Notes: a model not told the origin generated them from the letters alone. Numbered from the stretch's first letter, positions 36,613 through 45,067 are shown. The stretch is DNA of 64,000 nt from Thiohalocapsa sp963698775 (GCA_963698775.1 CAVOSE010000075.1:7885-71884); one strand, 5' to 3'. Translations and numbers: made by a program.

Positions 36613-37694
36613 GCGGACGCCTGCTGGGGCGAGTCGTGGGTTTCTCGTCCGGGAAACAGCCAGCCACCCAGGAGAATCAGCAGGACGCCGACGATCGAGA
36701 TCCAATACCAGCCCGGGAAGCCCGCAGGCCCATAGCGGTAGACCGTACCGGCGCTGAACAGGATGCCGTCGTCGTAGGGTAGTATCCAACTGATACCGAA
36801 ACGAACATGATCCGGCGGCGCCTCGATCAGGCTCGCGTAGGCTGCGGCCTCGACGCCGTCGTCGTTCTCGATCAATTCCACACGGAATAGGCCCTTATCG
36901 CTGCCAATCCAGAGTCGGCTCCCGGATGCCCCATCCTGCCCTTCGGGTTCAGCTTGGAGTAGCAACGAGAGCACTCGGCTTTTCTCAAGCCCGGTCTTGA
37001 GCAGCTGCCAGGGCTGGAAGGCCGCATCCTGCCAGTACAGACCACGGTCAGTCCCCGCCAGCAGGCGGCCATCGTTGGTCGCCGCGAAGGTGAACACGTA
37101 AGCGCCCTCCGGGAGGCCGTCGCGGTTCGGTTGCCAGTCTAGTAGCGCGTCATCGCGAGCGCTGTAGACGCCATCGCCGACGGTACCTGCATGCACGTAG
37201 TCGGCGCCGTCGATGACCTGTCGCTCGAGCCTGTAGACGTTCACCCCCGGCAGGGTCGCGCGCCAGGTGCCTGGGCCCTGAACCCACAGGCCCTCGCCGG
37301 TGGCAACCACAAGACCCTTGGTCGTGGCGATCTCATCGCTGACACGCATCGTTAGTGGTGGCATGCCTGGCGGTGGGTTGACCAGGCCCGCCGCCGTGCC
37401 GATGGGGCCTTGGGTTGGTTTGCCGGCCGGCTCCGCGGTCAAGGCAGTGACGGGCTGTCCGTCGAGGTCGACCGGCACGCGCCCCCATTGGCCACCGATC
37501 AGCCGCCAGATCTCGCCGTCTTGGGTGCCGGCCAGCACTGCGCCGTTATCCCCCGGTGCCAGGTCCGTGACATGACTCGCACTCGGCAGTTGAATGCGGC
37601 TGATTTTTTCGCCGCCGGGCAACAGCGGGCCCGCGATCACTAGGGCTAGACCTAGGGCTGAGATGCCCAGGGCGGTGATGCGCTTGGAATTCAT
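36609..37694 (-). CDS. Membrane-anchored beta-propeller-like protein
   Basis: From the ATG at 37694 the product has about 361 residues. There is a membrane span near the N-terminus (ALGISALGLALVIAGPLL) and a second at the C-terminus (WYWISIVGVLLILLGGWLFPG). Between them lie repeats typical of YCF48 or sensor propellers: GAVLAGTQDGEIWRL, GLVVATGEGLWV, YVHAGTVGDGVYSA, GRLLAGTDRGLYWQ and RLWIGSDKGLFRV. These suggest four to six blades exposed to the periplasm. No specific family function is recognised. It is the first gene of a three-gene coupled operon with SOUL and CbiX-like genes, divergent from gltX. Confidence 0.68.
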   Translation of the reverse strand: MNSKRITALGISALGLALVIAGPLLPGGEKISRIQLPSASHVTDLAPGDNGAVLAGTQDGEIWRLIGGQWGRVPVDLDGQPVTALTAEPAGKPTQGPIGTAAGLVNPPPGMPPLTMRVSDEIATTKGLVVATGEGLWVQGPGTWRATLPGVNVYRLERQVIDGADYVHAGTVGDGVYSARDDALLDWQPNRDGLPEGAYVFTFAATNDGRLLAGTDRGLYWQDAAFQPWQLLKTGLEKSRVLSLLLQAEPEGQDGASGSRLWIGSDKGLFRVELIENDDGVEAAAYASLIEAPPDHVRFGISWILPYDDGILFSAGTVYRYGPAGFPGWYWISIVGVLLILLGGWLFPGRETHDSPQQASA

Positions 37695-37876
37695 CGTGTT
37701 CTTGTCCTCTCGTGGTGACATCGGGTAACGAAGGCAGGGCCGACCATTGCATCTGTTCTGCAGACTGTAACCCGCGATTCCCTGCATGTATCGACCGTGC
37801 GGCCCTGAGGCAAGCCCGCCAGGCTCTGCTAGAATCCGCGATCACCTCTTCACGTACGACCGAGGAAGCCTCGCCG

Positions 37877-39292
37877 ATGACCGTTCGCACCCGTTTCGCC
37901 CCCTCGCCGACCGGCTATCTCCACGTCGGCGGAGCTCGCACGGCCCTGTTTTGTTACCTGTTCGCCCGCAGGCATGGCGGGCAGTTCGTGCTACGCATCG
38001 AAGACACGGACTTGGAGCGCTCCACCGCCGAGTCCGTCAACGCCATCATGGAAGGCATGACCTGGCTCGGGCTCGACTACGACGAGGGTCCGTTTTTTCA
38101 AACCCAGCGCTTCGACCGCTACCACGCCGTCATCGACGAGTTGCTCGAAAAGGGACTAGCCTACCGCTGCGATTGTGCCAAGGAACGTTTGGAGCGTTTG
38201 CGCGATACTCAGATGGCGGCCAAGGTCAAGCCGCGTTATGACGGCCATTGTCGCGGACGGGAGGTCGACCCCGGTCAGCCCCATGTGATCCGCTTTAAGA
38301 ATCCTGCCGATGGCGCGGTGGTGGTCGACGACATGATTCGCGGACGTGTCGCGTTCGCCAACGCTGAACTCGACGATCTGATCATCCGCCGCAGCGACGG
38401 CTCGCCAACCTACAATCTGACCGTCGTGGTGGACGATTCCGACATGGGTATCACCCACGTTATTCGCGGCGACGACCATGTCAACAATACGCCGCGTCAG
38501 ATGAATATCCTCAAGGCCATGGGCAAGGAGCCGCCGCGCTACGCACATGTACCGATGATCCTCGGTGACGACGGCGCGCGCCTATCGAAGCGTCACGGCG
38601 CTGTCAGCGTGGTGTCCTATCGCGATCAGGGCTATCTCCCCGAGGCGTTGCTCAATTATCTGGTGAGGTTGGGATGGTCCCATGGCGATCAGGAGGTGTT
38701 CTCGATCGAGGAGATGATCGAGTTGTTCGACATCAGCGCCGTCAACAAGTCCGCCGCCGCCTTCAATACCGATAAGCTTGATTGGCTGAATCAGCACTAC
38801 ATCCAGCATGGCGATCCGAAGCACATCGCGCGTCTGCTGAGTCCGCACATGGGCCGCATAGAGATCGATCCCGCCGACGGGCCCGATTTGGTGGATGTGG
38901 TTGCCGCTCAGGGTCCGCGGGCCAAAACCCTCGTGGAACTGGCCGAGATCAGCGCCTTTTGCTATCGGGATTTCGATGGCTATGAGCCCAACGCTGCGAA
39001 AAAGCACTTGCGCCCGGTGGCCCGCGAGCCGCTGACCCGGGCACGCGCCGCCTTTGAGATGCTGGCGTTGGAGGACTGGCAGCCCGAGATGCTGCACCAC
39101 GTCGTCGAGCGAGTGGCTGCCGAGCTGGAGCTGAACATGGGCAAAGTCGCACAACCGCTGCGTGTGGCCGTGGTCGGCCGCGCCGCCTCTCCAGGCATCG
39201 ACGTGACCTTGCAACTGGTGGGCAAGGACGCGACGCTACGGCGCATCGACAAGGCCTTGGCGTTCATCGCCGAGCGCGAGGCGCAGGCCTGA
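37877..39292 (+). CDS. gltX: Glutamyl-tRNA synthetase
   Basis: GltX charges tRNA-Glu, which is also the precursor of 5-aminolevulinate in C5-pathway bacteria. The 471-residue product begins TVRTRFAPSPTGYLHVGGARTA, with the class I HIGH-like motif at 9-17. Further signatures are FVLRIEDTDLERS, GDDHVNNTPRQ, and the KMSKS-type motif RLSKRHG near 235-241. The length is normal. The ATG at 37877 is chosen over an in-frame one at 37712, whose extra residues are not family-like. It diverges from the propeller-SOUL-CbiX operon. Confidence 0.97.
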   Translation: MTVRTRFAPSPTGYLHVGGARTALFCYLFARRHGGQFVLRIEDTDLERSTAESVNAIMEGMTWLGLDYDEGPFFQTQRFDRYHAVIDELLEKGLAYRCDCAKERLERLRDTQMAAKVKPRYDGHCRGREVDPGQPHVIRFKNPADGAVVVDDMIRGRVAFANAELDDLIIRRSDGSPTYNLTVVVDDSDMGITHVIRGDDHVNNTPRQMNILKAMGKEPPRYAHVPMILGDDGARLSKRHGAVSVVSYRDQGYLPEALLNYLVRLGWSHGDQEVFSIEEMIELFDISAVNKSAAAFNTDKLDWLNQHYIQHGDPKHIARLLSPHMGRIEIDPADGPDLVDVVAAQGPRAKTLVELAEISAFCYRDFDGYEPNAAKKHLRPVAREPLTRARAAFEMLALEDWQPEMLHHVVERVAAELELNMGKVAQPLRVAVVGRAASPGIDVTLQLVGKDATLRRIDKALAFIAEREAQA

Positions 39293-39419
39293 CGGGGTCA
39301 ACGCTTTCGGTTGATAGTGGTCTTTGGTGGAAGTTGGGCCGACGCTGGGCGAGTAGCCACGTAGTTGGCGCGGGTCAATGACCAAATGCTCGGCTTATGC
39401 GACTCTTACGGATCAGTCT

Positions 39420-39456
39420 GAGCGCAAACGGCGTCTTCGTGGTGCCGTTTGCGCTC
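39420..39456. repeat. Perfect 13-bp inverted repeat between convergent genes
   Basis: GAGCGCAAACGGC at 39420-39432 is the exact reverse complement of 39444-39456, with an 11-base loop. It lies in the 209-bp gap between gltX and the convergent DUF882 gene. There is no T-run on either side, so it may be a weak bidirectional terminator or another palindromic site. Confidence 0.75.
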
Positions 39457-39501
39457 GGTTCGGATCGCCAGTGTGGCTCCGTGAGGGCCGTGTGCCCTTG
39501 C

Positions 39502-40035
39502 CTAGGCGCCCCAGCGACGCACCCGGCCGGTGTCGAGATGGACGAAATCAGACTTGGCGTAGTAACCGACGCCGCCGCGACCAATCTGCAGCGCCGCATC
39601 GCGAATGCTGCGGGTGGGCATTTGCGAGAGCCGAACGTCGATTGCCTTGCCGGTTAGGTGCAGACTTCGCTTTGCAACGCCGGACGAGGCGCGCTGCAGC
39701 ATCGCGTTGGTCTTCGGCGAACGATAAGCGCTGATGATTTCAAAGACGCCGTCTTCATGCCCTAACCGGGTCTTGACGTCGAACAGCAGGTCATAGACAC
39801 GCGGGTCGATGGCGATGCTGTCGCCGGTGCGGAAATCACGCAGGAAGTGGTTCAGTCGACCCAGGGCGCTGCGCTGGTAGTTGTCGCCGACGCGATACGT
39901 CAGGGTCAGTCGTTCATCCGTATGCAGATGGTGCAGGGACAGGGTGCGGGCAGTGCCGCGGCTCTTCGGGCTTTTCGCAATGACGGGTGCGGAAGCTAGC
40001 GCGAGACCTGCGCCGAGAAAGTAACGCCGGTTCAT
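39502..40035 (-). CDS. DUF882 (YcbK/MepK-like) peptidase-family protein with Tat signal
   Basis: The product is 177 residues from the ATG at 40035, which follows GGGGGAAA. The N-terminus is NRRYFLGAGLALASAPVIA, a twin-arginine-type signal with RR followed by FL. The DUF882/M15-like domain has ISAYRSPKTNAMLQRAS, SLHLTGKAIDVRLSQ with the metal-binding His and Asp, and DFVHLDTGRVRRW with a final His. E. coli MepK/YcbK of this family cuts 3-3 cross-links in peptidoglycan, so a wall-hydrolase role is likely. An in-frame start at 40104 would extend past the signal. Confidence 0.88.
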   Translation of the reverse strand: MNRRYFLGAGLALASAPVIAKSPKSRGTARTLSLHHLHTDERLTLTYRVGDNYQRSALGRLNHFLRDFRTGDSIAIDPRVYDLLFDVKTRLGHEDGVFEIISAYRSPKTNAMLQRASSGVAKRSLHLTGKAIDVRLSQMPTRSIRDAALQIGRGGVGYYAKSDFVHLDTGRVRRWGA

Positions 40036-40540
40036 CGAATTTCCCCCTAGTTTTGGTAATTTTCCTCGACCGCGCCAAGCTGGCGACGGCGCATTGGAAA
40101 GCAACTCGGCAAGACAAAAGATTGACGTCAGCCGTTTGCCCTCTAAAATAGTTGAGGAAAAGCACCCAACTTGTCAAGTAAAAAAGAATTTTTGTGAACA
40201 TCCGAACAAAGCGGCGAACTGTGGGGCTGTGCTCGACAATGCAGTTGCGGTCGCGAAGGGGTTATGCGGCATGATTTCAGCGAACCGACTGATTGACTTG
40301 CTAGGCCTCGCGATTGCGACGAGAGGCGTCGTCCCGGACCCCGTCAGGGTCGAGCAAGGCGCCACTAATGTTCCACGCTCACTGCCACCCCAGCCGATGA
40401 GGCGTTCGTTTCACGGTCACGTCGAGCACGTGACGCGGGGCACTCCGGGCCGGAGTGCGCCGGGCTGCGCTGGTTCCGGTTGCGCCTCGAACGGGGCCCC
40501 GGTCCGAGGTCAACCTCCATCGTCGCGGAGAGCCGTCTCT

Positions 40541-41257
40541 ATGACGGCGGCCGTCCTTCTGTGGGCGCTCGCGGGCGTCTGCGTCGCAGACGTTTACAAA
40601 TATATCGACAAGGACGGCAACATCTTTTTCTCCGACGAACCGTTGTCTGGTGCGCACTTGAGCCTGGAGTGGAAGCGCACCTCCAAGCGGCTTGTGTCGG
40701 AGAACAGGCAAAACGCCGATAAGGTAAAGCAGCAGCAGGCGGATATCCAGGCACGAATCGATGCGCGCCTTGAGGCGAGCATCAACGCCCGTGCCGAACC
40801 CTATGCGCTGCGGCCGTCGCAGCCTGTCAGCGGTTCGATGTCGGTTCGGCGGGCCCGCTATCGACAACTGATTGACGATGCGGCGCGTCGGCATGGACTC
40901 ACCCCTGAGTTGCTGCACGCGGTGATCCGCACCGAGTCTGCCTACAAAGCCAACGCGCGCTCCCACGCCGGTGCCTGTGGTCTGATGCAACTGATGCCGC
41001 AGACGGCAGCCCGCTTCAAGGTCTCCGACATTTGGGACCCAGCGCAGAACATCCAAGGCGGGGCGGCCTATCTGCGCTTCCTGCTCGATCTCTTCGATCA
41101 TGACCTTAGGCTCGCGCTTGCCGGTTACAACGCCGGGGAAGGGGCGGTCAAGAAGTACGGCTATACGATCCCTCCCTATCGTGAGACCCAGAACTATGTG
41201 CGTAAGGTACTGCGTCACCTCTCCGCCGAGGGGGGTAACGCCCCGCGCCCGTCCTGA
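40541..41257 (+). CDS. Lytic transglycosylase with DUF4124-like N-terminus
   Basis: The product is about 238 residues from the ATG at 40541, which follows GGAGAG. A hydrophobic signal (AVLLWALAGVCVA) is followed by the DUF4124-like DVYKYIDKDGNIFFSDEP. After a charged helical linker the SLT domain covers about residues 100-230: LLHAVIRTESAYKANARSHAGACGLMQLMPQTA, with the catalytic Glu in RTESAY, NIQGGAAYL and LALAGYNAGEGAVKKYG. It cleaves peptidoglycan glycan strands. The signal has few basic residues from this start; the in-frame ATG at 40397 would add about 48 residues and is an alternative. Confidence 0.86.
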   Translation: MTAAVLLWALAGVCVADVYKYIDKDGNIFFSDEPLSGAHLSLEWKRTSKRLVSENRQNADKVKQQQADIQARIDARLEASINARAEPYALRPSQPVSGSMSVRRARYRQLIDDAARRHGLTPELLHAVIRTESAYKANARSHAGACGLMQLMPQTAARFKVSDIWDPAQNIQGGAAYLRFLLDLFDHDLRLALAGYNAGEGAVKKYGYTIPPYRETQNYVRKVLRHLSAEGGNAPRPS

Positions 41258-41313
41258 ACCATTACCGCGCGCTTGCTTACCAATCCTTGCGCGGCCGCCC
41301 ATGGGTGCCCGGA

Positions 41314-41570
41314 TCAACCCACGTTTAGGTAGTCCGTGCCCTTCTTGTAGCCCAGGCACGCCAACTCGGTTTCGATGCGGGGGCGCGCACCGTGCGATGC
41401 GACATAGCTCAGAACCAACGGTTTCGGTTGGCGTCTGCGCAGCCAAGTCCACTCAACCACGGGTACGCCGTCGAATTGATTGCCGATCTTGCGCGGATCG
41501 ATCGCAGGCAGGCAGCGTCGCTGCTGCGTCTCGGAACGGCAGCAGCACGCTGATCGTGACCGCGGCCATG
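41314..41570 (-). pseudogene. Family 2 glycosyltransferase remnant: two ends with the middle deleted
   Basis: From the ATG at 41570 the frame begins MAAVTISVLLPFRDAAATLPA, the usual start of a GT2 glycosyltransferase, then soon hits a stop in that frame. In the frame shifted by one, reading continues DPRKIGNQFDGVPVVEW, then PLVLSYVASHGARPRIETEL and GYKKGTDYLNVG before a TGA at 41314. The latter resembles C-terminal tails of some GT2-related proteins. The 200 or more residues that should lie between are absent, and the join is out of frame. It cannot encode an active enzyme. Confidence 0.65.
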
Positions 41571-41592
41571 GGAGGCGATCGCCGTCGGCGGC

Positions 41593-41811
41593 CTAGTCTT
41601 CGCCGATGACTCGTTCGTCGCGGGGCGTGGATAGGATCTTTTCCGCTTCGCCCTGCTGAGCGGCGAAGATCATCCGGTAATCGCCGTCGTCCCCCTCGAC
41701 GCGGTTCGCTCGAAGGTCGCGTACGATGGTTCGGGCATCCTGATAACGATCCTTGGTGTCGATGTAGGTGAGTTGCAGGGTAGGGCTGATCTTGTAGACG
41801 AAGTACGGCAT
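41593..41811 (-). CDS. Small conserved hypothetical protein (72 aa)
   Basis: The 72-residue product starts MPYFVYKISPTLQLTYIDTK and continues with a charged segment containing DARTIVRDLRANR and EAEKILSTPRDERVIGED. It is soluble, has no cysteines and no recognised domain. It lies just upstream of the glycosyltransferase remnant on the same strand, 22 bp away, so the two were probably one transcription unit. I recall similar short proteins in sulfur-oxidising gammaproteobacteria but cannot name a family. Confidence 0.62.
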   Translation of the reverse strand: MPYFVYKISPTLQLTYIDTKDRYQDARTIVRDLRANRVEGDDGDYRMIFAAQQGEAEKILSTPRDERVIGED

Positions 41812-42247
41812 TGGACTGACTCTCGCGATTCAAAAGACTTGACCTTAGGCAAGCCCCGAAACATGCGGCGCGTCGCGAGCGGGGTCAAGCGGTTCACAAA
41901 ACCCGTGCTTTTCGCAGAAATCCGCTCCAAAAGCAAGTGAGCGCCGAACTTGCGGCGAGGATTTCGGTCGAGGCGAGGCGGTCTGCCGGCGGCGTGATGA
42001 CCTGGTGGATCAAAACGACTTGCCCCGGCCATAAGGAGAACCTTGGAAATTCAATTCTCTGCCTATGGTATCGTCTTCGACCGATCGCGATGCCGGGCGC
42101 TTGCTCCAGTCGCGACCCCTTGCGGCCATGTGGCCGTCGACTCCAGATTTCGTCCACGCGGTTCGCTGCTAGACTGAGCAAGGGGCGCGCCCGTCCGCGG
42201 TCGCAAGCCCAATGCCCATGCCGGCGAGCCCACTGAAGAGGCCCGTC
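41812..42247. other. Spacer upstream of sat
   Basis: A 436-bp gap between the divergent small hypothetical gene and sat. It holds no convincing gene. Candidate promoter pieces are TTGGAA near 42043 with TATGGT about 15 bp downstream, and a TAGACT near 42169 at a -10-like distance from the sat start; neither has a good partner. The sat ribosome binding site is GAAGAGG just before the ATG at 42248. Confidence 0.45.
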
Positions 42248-43435
42248 ATGATCAGACCCGTAGGCTCCGATGCGCTTAAGCCCCTGTTCGTTTACGACCC
42301 GGACCAGCACCATGCGCTGATGCGCGAGGCCGAGGGCCTGCCGTCCATCACCATCAGCTCCCAGGCCGCCGGCAACGCCGTCATGATGGGTGGCGGCTAC
42401 TTTACCCCGCTGTCAGGTTTCATGACGGTAGCGGATGCCGTGAGCGTGGCTGAGACCATGAAGACCACCGCCGGCTTGTTCTTCCCCGTGCCGGTGATGT
42501 GTCTGGTCGAGGACGCCGACGCCATCGGCGACGCCAAGCGCATCGCGTTACGCGACCCGAACATGGAAGGCTCCCCGATCCTGGCCGTGATGGACGTCGA
42601 ATCCATTGAGCAGGTCAGCGACGCTCAGATGGCGCTGATGACCGAGCGCGTCTACGGCACCCTCGATATGGAGCATCCCGGCGTTCAAGCCTTCAATACC
42701 CAGGGCCGCACCGTGCTGTCGGGCCCGATCCAGGTGTTGCACTTCTCTTACTTCCAAGACGACTTTCCCGATACCTTCCGCACCGCGGTGGAGATCCGCC
42801 ATGAGATCGCCGAGCGTGGATGGAAGCGGGTCGTCGCGTTCCAGACCCGTAATCCGATGCACCTGGCCCATGAGGAGCTGTGCCACATGGCGATGGAGCG
42901 CCTGGAGTGCGACGGCCTCGTCATCCATATGCTCCTCGGTAAGCTGAAGCCGGGTGATATCCCAGCGCCCGTGCGGGACGCGGCCATTCGAAAAATGGTC
43001 GAGCTGTACTTTCCGCCTAACAGCGCCATGGTCACCGGCTATGGTTTCGATATGCTCTATGCCGGCCCGCGTGAGGCGGTGTTGCACGCCTACTTCCGGC
43101 AGAACATGGGCGCAACGCACTTCATCATCGGCCGTGACCATGCCGGCGTCGGCGATTACTACGGCGCCTTCGACGCCCAAAGCATCTTCGACGAACAGGT
43201 CCCTGAGGGCGCCCTGGAGATCGAGATCTTTAAGGCAGACCACACCGCCTACTCTAAGAAACTGAACAAGGTGGTCATGATGCGCGAGGCCCCGGACCAC
43301 AGCAAGGAGGACTTCGTATTGCTGTCGGGCACCAAGGTGCGCGAGATGCTGGGTAACGGCATCGCCCCGCCGCCGGAATTCTCCCGGCCTGAAGTGGCAC
43401 AGATCCTCATGGATTATTATCAGTCCTTGAGCTAA
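42248..43435 (+). CDS. sat: Sulfate adenylyltransferase (ATP sulfurylase), dissimilatory type
   Basis: Sat interconverts ATP plus sulfate with APS plus pyrophosphate; in sulfur oxidisers it runs in reverse to make ATP from APS. The 395-residue product is a homomeric, PUA-plus-catalytic-domain enzyme with the signature QTRNPMHLAHEE near residues 199-210, FPPNSAMVTGYGFDMLYAGPREAVLHA, GRDHAGVGDYYG near 296-307, and SGTKVREMLGNG. It is unrelated to CysDN. In Allochromatium-type genomes sat adjoins aprMBA; here it stands alone and is closed by a terminator, facing soxYZ. Start at 42248 is preferred over 42212. Confidence 0.95.
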   Translation: MIRPVGSDALKPLFVYDPDQHHALMREAEGLPSITISSQAAGNAVMMGGGYFTPLSGFMTVADAVSVAETMKTTAGLFFPVPVMCLVEDADAIGDAKRIALRDPNMEGSPILAVMDVESIEQVSDAQMALMTERVYGTLDMEHPGVQAFNTQGRTVLSGPIQVLHFSYFQDDFPDTFRTAVEIRHEIAERGWKRVVAFQTRNPMHLAHEELCHMAMERLECDGLVIHMLLGKLKPGDIPAPVRDAAIRKMVELYFPPNSAMVTGYGFDMLYAGPREAVLHAYFRQNMGATHFIIGRDHAGVGDYYGAFDAQSIFDEQVPEGALEIEIFKADHTAYSKKLNKVVMMREAPDHSKEDFVLLSGTKVREMLGNGIAPPPEFSRPEVAQILMDYYQSLS

Positions 43436-43459
43436 ACGAGCGTCCGGAGACTTGGGGCT

Positions 43460-43497
43460 AAGGCCCGGTCGTGGCGACACGATCGGGCCTTTTTTTC
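43460..43497 (+). terminator. Rho-independent terminator of sat
   Basis: AGGCCCGGTCGTG at 43461-43473 pairs with CACGATCGGGCCT at 43478-43490 (13 bp, one G-T pair) around a GCGA tetraloop, followed directly by seven T. This is a strong intrinsic terminator 25 bp after the sat stop. Confidence 0.93.
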
Positions 43498-43529
43498 GTT
43501 ATCGGTCGAGGCGGGCCTGAGACGGAGCC

Positions 43530-43554
43530 AAAAAAAACCCGCCGATTGGCGGGT
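43530..43554 (-). terminator. Rho-independent terminator of soxYZ
   Basis: On the minus strand ACCCGCC pairs with GGCGGGT around an AATC loop and is followed by eight T (plus-strand A-run at 43530-43537). It lies about 140 bp after the soxZ stop and immediately beyond the sat terminator, so the two convergent units are insulated from each other. Confidence 0.82.
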
Positions 43555-43692
43555 CGCAGGTCCGGAGCGGGTAGACTCACGTCGTGGTCGCTCCGGCGAT
43601 GCTGGGCCTTTTACTGGCCCGTTACTGGGTGGCCGATGTCATTTAATCGGTATCATTCGATCGATGTCGGCCGGTTCGCTCCGTCTGCCCGC

Positions 43693-44007
43693 TTACTTGA
43701 TCTCAGCGGTGCCTGTCTCGGTCGCGCCCTGATTATCGACCCAGGTGATCTCGATGGGATCACCTGCCTGGCCGCCGTTGAACTTGAACGACAGGTAGGG
43801 GTTCTTCGAGACACCACCGCTCCACATCGCCGTCATGACGACCTGATCCTTCCACTTGGCGGTCACTTCCTGGATGAAGTGGGCTGGGATCGGCTCGCCG
43901 GTTTTCTTGTCCTTGCGCAGGCCGGTTTCCATCTCGTGGCTCATTAGGGCCTTGACGGTGGTGACGCCGTTGCTGTCCTTGGCGCGAATTTTGATGTTGC
44001 TAGCCAT
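43693..44007 (-). CDS. soxZ: Thiosulfate-oxidation carrier subunit SoxZ
   Basis: SoxZ pairs with SoxY to hold sulfur intermediates during periplasmic thiosulfate oxidation. The 104-residue product has the family pattern IKIRAKDSNGVTTVKALMSHEMETGLRKDKKTG near residues 5-37, HFIQEVTAKWKDQVVM and WSGGVSKNPYLSFKFNGGQAGDPIEITWVDNQG. It has no signal peptide, as expected, since it is exported attached to SoxY. GAGAGGTAAG provides a ribosome binding site. It follows soxY by about 35 bp; soxB, soxA and soxX are not nearby. Confidence 0.95.
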   Translation of the reverse strand: MASNIKIRAKDSNGVTTVKALMSHEMETGLRKDKKTGEPIPAHFIQEVTAKWKDQVVMTAMWSGGVSKNPYLSFKFNGGQAGDPIEITWVDNQGATETGTAEIK

Positions 44008-44042
44008 AATTTGTCTTACCTCTCAAGTGATGCCGTGTGCAA

Positions 44043-44516
44043 TTAACCGCCGCAGCCGCCGATGGTGACCTTGACGGGCTTGGCGGCGCTGAACAGGCCA
44101 TCGCTGGTCTGAACGACGGCGACCACGTCGGCGGTCTTGGCCATCTTGATGCGGGTGGAGACGAACGGCATTGCGCTCTCGCCGAGATCGAAAGAGGCGA
44201 TCAGCGGAGTGCCGTTACCGGAGGCGATAATGGCAATGGACTTCGCACCTTCGACGTCGCTCTCGACGGTGACTGGCACGACGGCGCCGTTTTCGGCGAT
44301 GTCGGGGGCCTTGATCGTCACTTTGTCGCTGGTTTCAGTGGCGTCGCTGCCCAGCAAATCCTTCAGCGCGGCTGAGGTATCGGTGGCCTTGAAAGCGGCT
44401 TCCGGCCAAGCGGCAAGTACGGTGCTCGGGGCGAGCAGGCCGGCGCTCACGGCAACGCCGATGGCGCCCGCACCAAGCGAGCCTTTGAGTAGAACTCTGC
44501 GTTTTGCGTCGATCAT
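44043..44516 (-). CDS. soxY: Thiosulfate-oxidation sulfur-carrier SoxY
   Basis: SoxY carries sulfur intermediates on the cysteine of its C-terminal swinging arm. From the ATG at 44516 the product has 157 residues: a Tat signal with RRVLLKG at about 6-12 followed by a hydrophobic stretch ending STVLAA, the SoxY domain with FKATDTSAALKDLLGSD and IKAPDIAENGAVVPVTVES, and the conserved C-terminus GGCGG with the single cysteine. AGGAGAG precedes the ATG; an upstream in-frame start at 44642 would extend beyond the signal. soxYZ standing apart from soxBXA is typical of Chromatiaceae. Confidence 0.95.
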   Translation of the reverse strand: MIDAKRRVLLKGSLGAGAIGVAVSAGLLAPSTVLAAWPEAAFKATDTSAALKDLLGSDATETSDKVTIKAPDIAENGAVVPVTVESDVEGAKSIAIIASGNGTPLIASFDLGESAMPFVSTRIKMAKTADVVAVVQTSDGLFSAAKPVKVTIGGCGG

Positions 44517-45063
44517 TGGAACTCTCCTATCGATCGGGGGTTGGGTTAGTGTGACAACGGGGTGCCAGCAGTTATGCTGACAGAATCCCGGGCGGTGGTA
44601 TCCGGTGTGGCGGTCTCGCGGGCCGGTAGCCCAGGCGTCCACTCATGTCAGCAAGCGTGGATGCGCATACGCGGCCGTCGCAGCTGCCCGGCGCAACGGG
44701 CGCCGCGCTGCTCTGGTGGTCTCAGGGACGTCCCGCTGGCAGTGAGGGAAGGATGGGTCAAGAAAATGCCTCCTGGTGTCATCATTATTGTTCGTCGCTC
44801 CAGCTGCCCCTGTCTCGAGGCTTCGCTGCGCGCTCGCGTTAGAACGCGCACCCGCCTGGGTCGACTATCGCGCTAGCTTAGCGCATTCATGGCGGCCTGC
44901 AAACTTAGATAATACCCGCAGAAATCCATGATTATCCTTCGTTGCGCTTGGGTGGGCTCAACGCGAGCGCCGTTCATGGTTTGTCCGCCGGGCGCGACCA
45001 CCCTGATGTCTCCAAGGCAGCGCGCCGATTGAGCGCGTACTAGACCGCCGTACGGGAACGAAA
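44517..45063. other. Spacer upstream of soxY with one doubtful coupled small frame
   Basis: Over most of this 547-bp stretch no frame has coding character. On the minus strand a 64-codon frame at 44873-45067 starts with a TTG overlapping the bepA stop (TTGA, 45064-45067). Its C-terminal part (PTQAQRRIIMDFCGYYLSL) looks protein-like, but no family is recognised. The promoter of soxYZ should lie at 44520-44700; no consensus boxes stand out. Confidence 0.45.
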
Positions 45064-45067
45064 TCAA
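44873..45067 (-). CDS. Doubtful small frame coupled to bepA-like gene
   Basis: A 64-codon frame begins with TTG whose bases overlap the stop of the upstream M48 protease gene. The second half, including MNGARVEPTQAQRRIIMDF and CGYYLSLQAAMNALS, has a plausible amphipathic composition with internal ATGs at about 44976 and 44931. It could be a small protein, a protease-gene remnant, or chance. No homologue is known to me. Confidence 0.25.
   Translation of the reverse strand: MISFPYGGLVRAQSARCLGDIRVVAPGGQTMNGARVEPTQAQRRIIMDFCGYYLSLQAAMNALS

Noticed and set aside
40094..40540. Long N-terminal extension of the lytic transglycosylase
   Set aside because: It would put about 149 non-conserved residues before the signal peptide and overlaps the promoter region of the divergent DUF882 gene.
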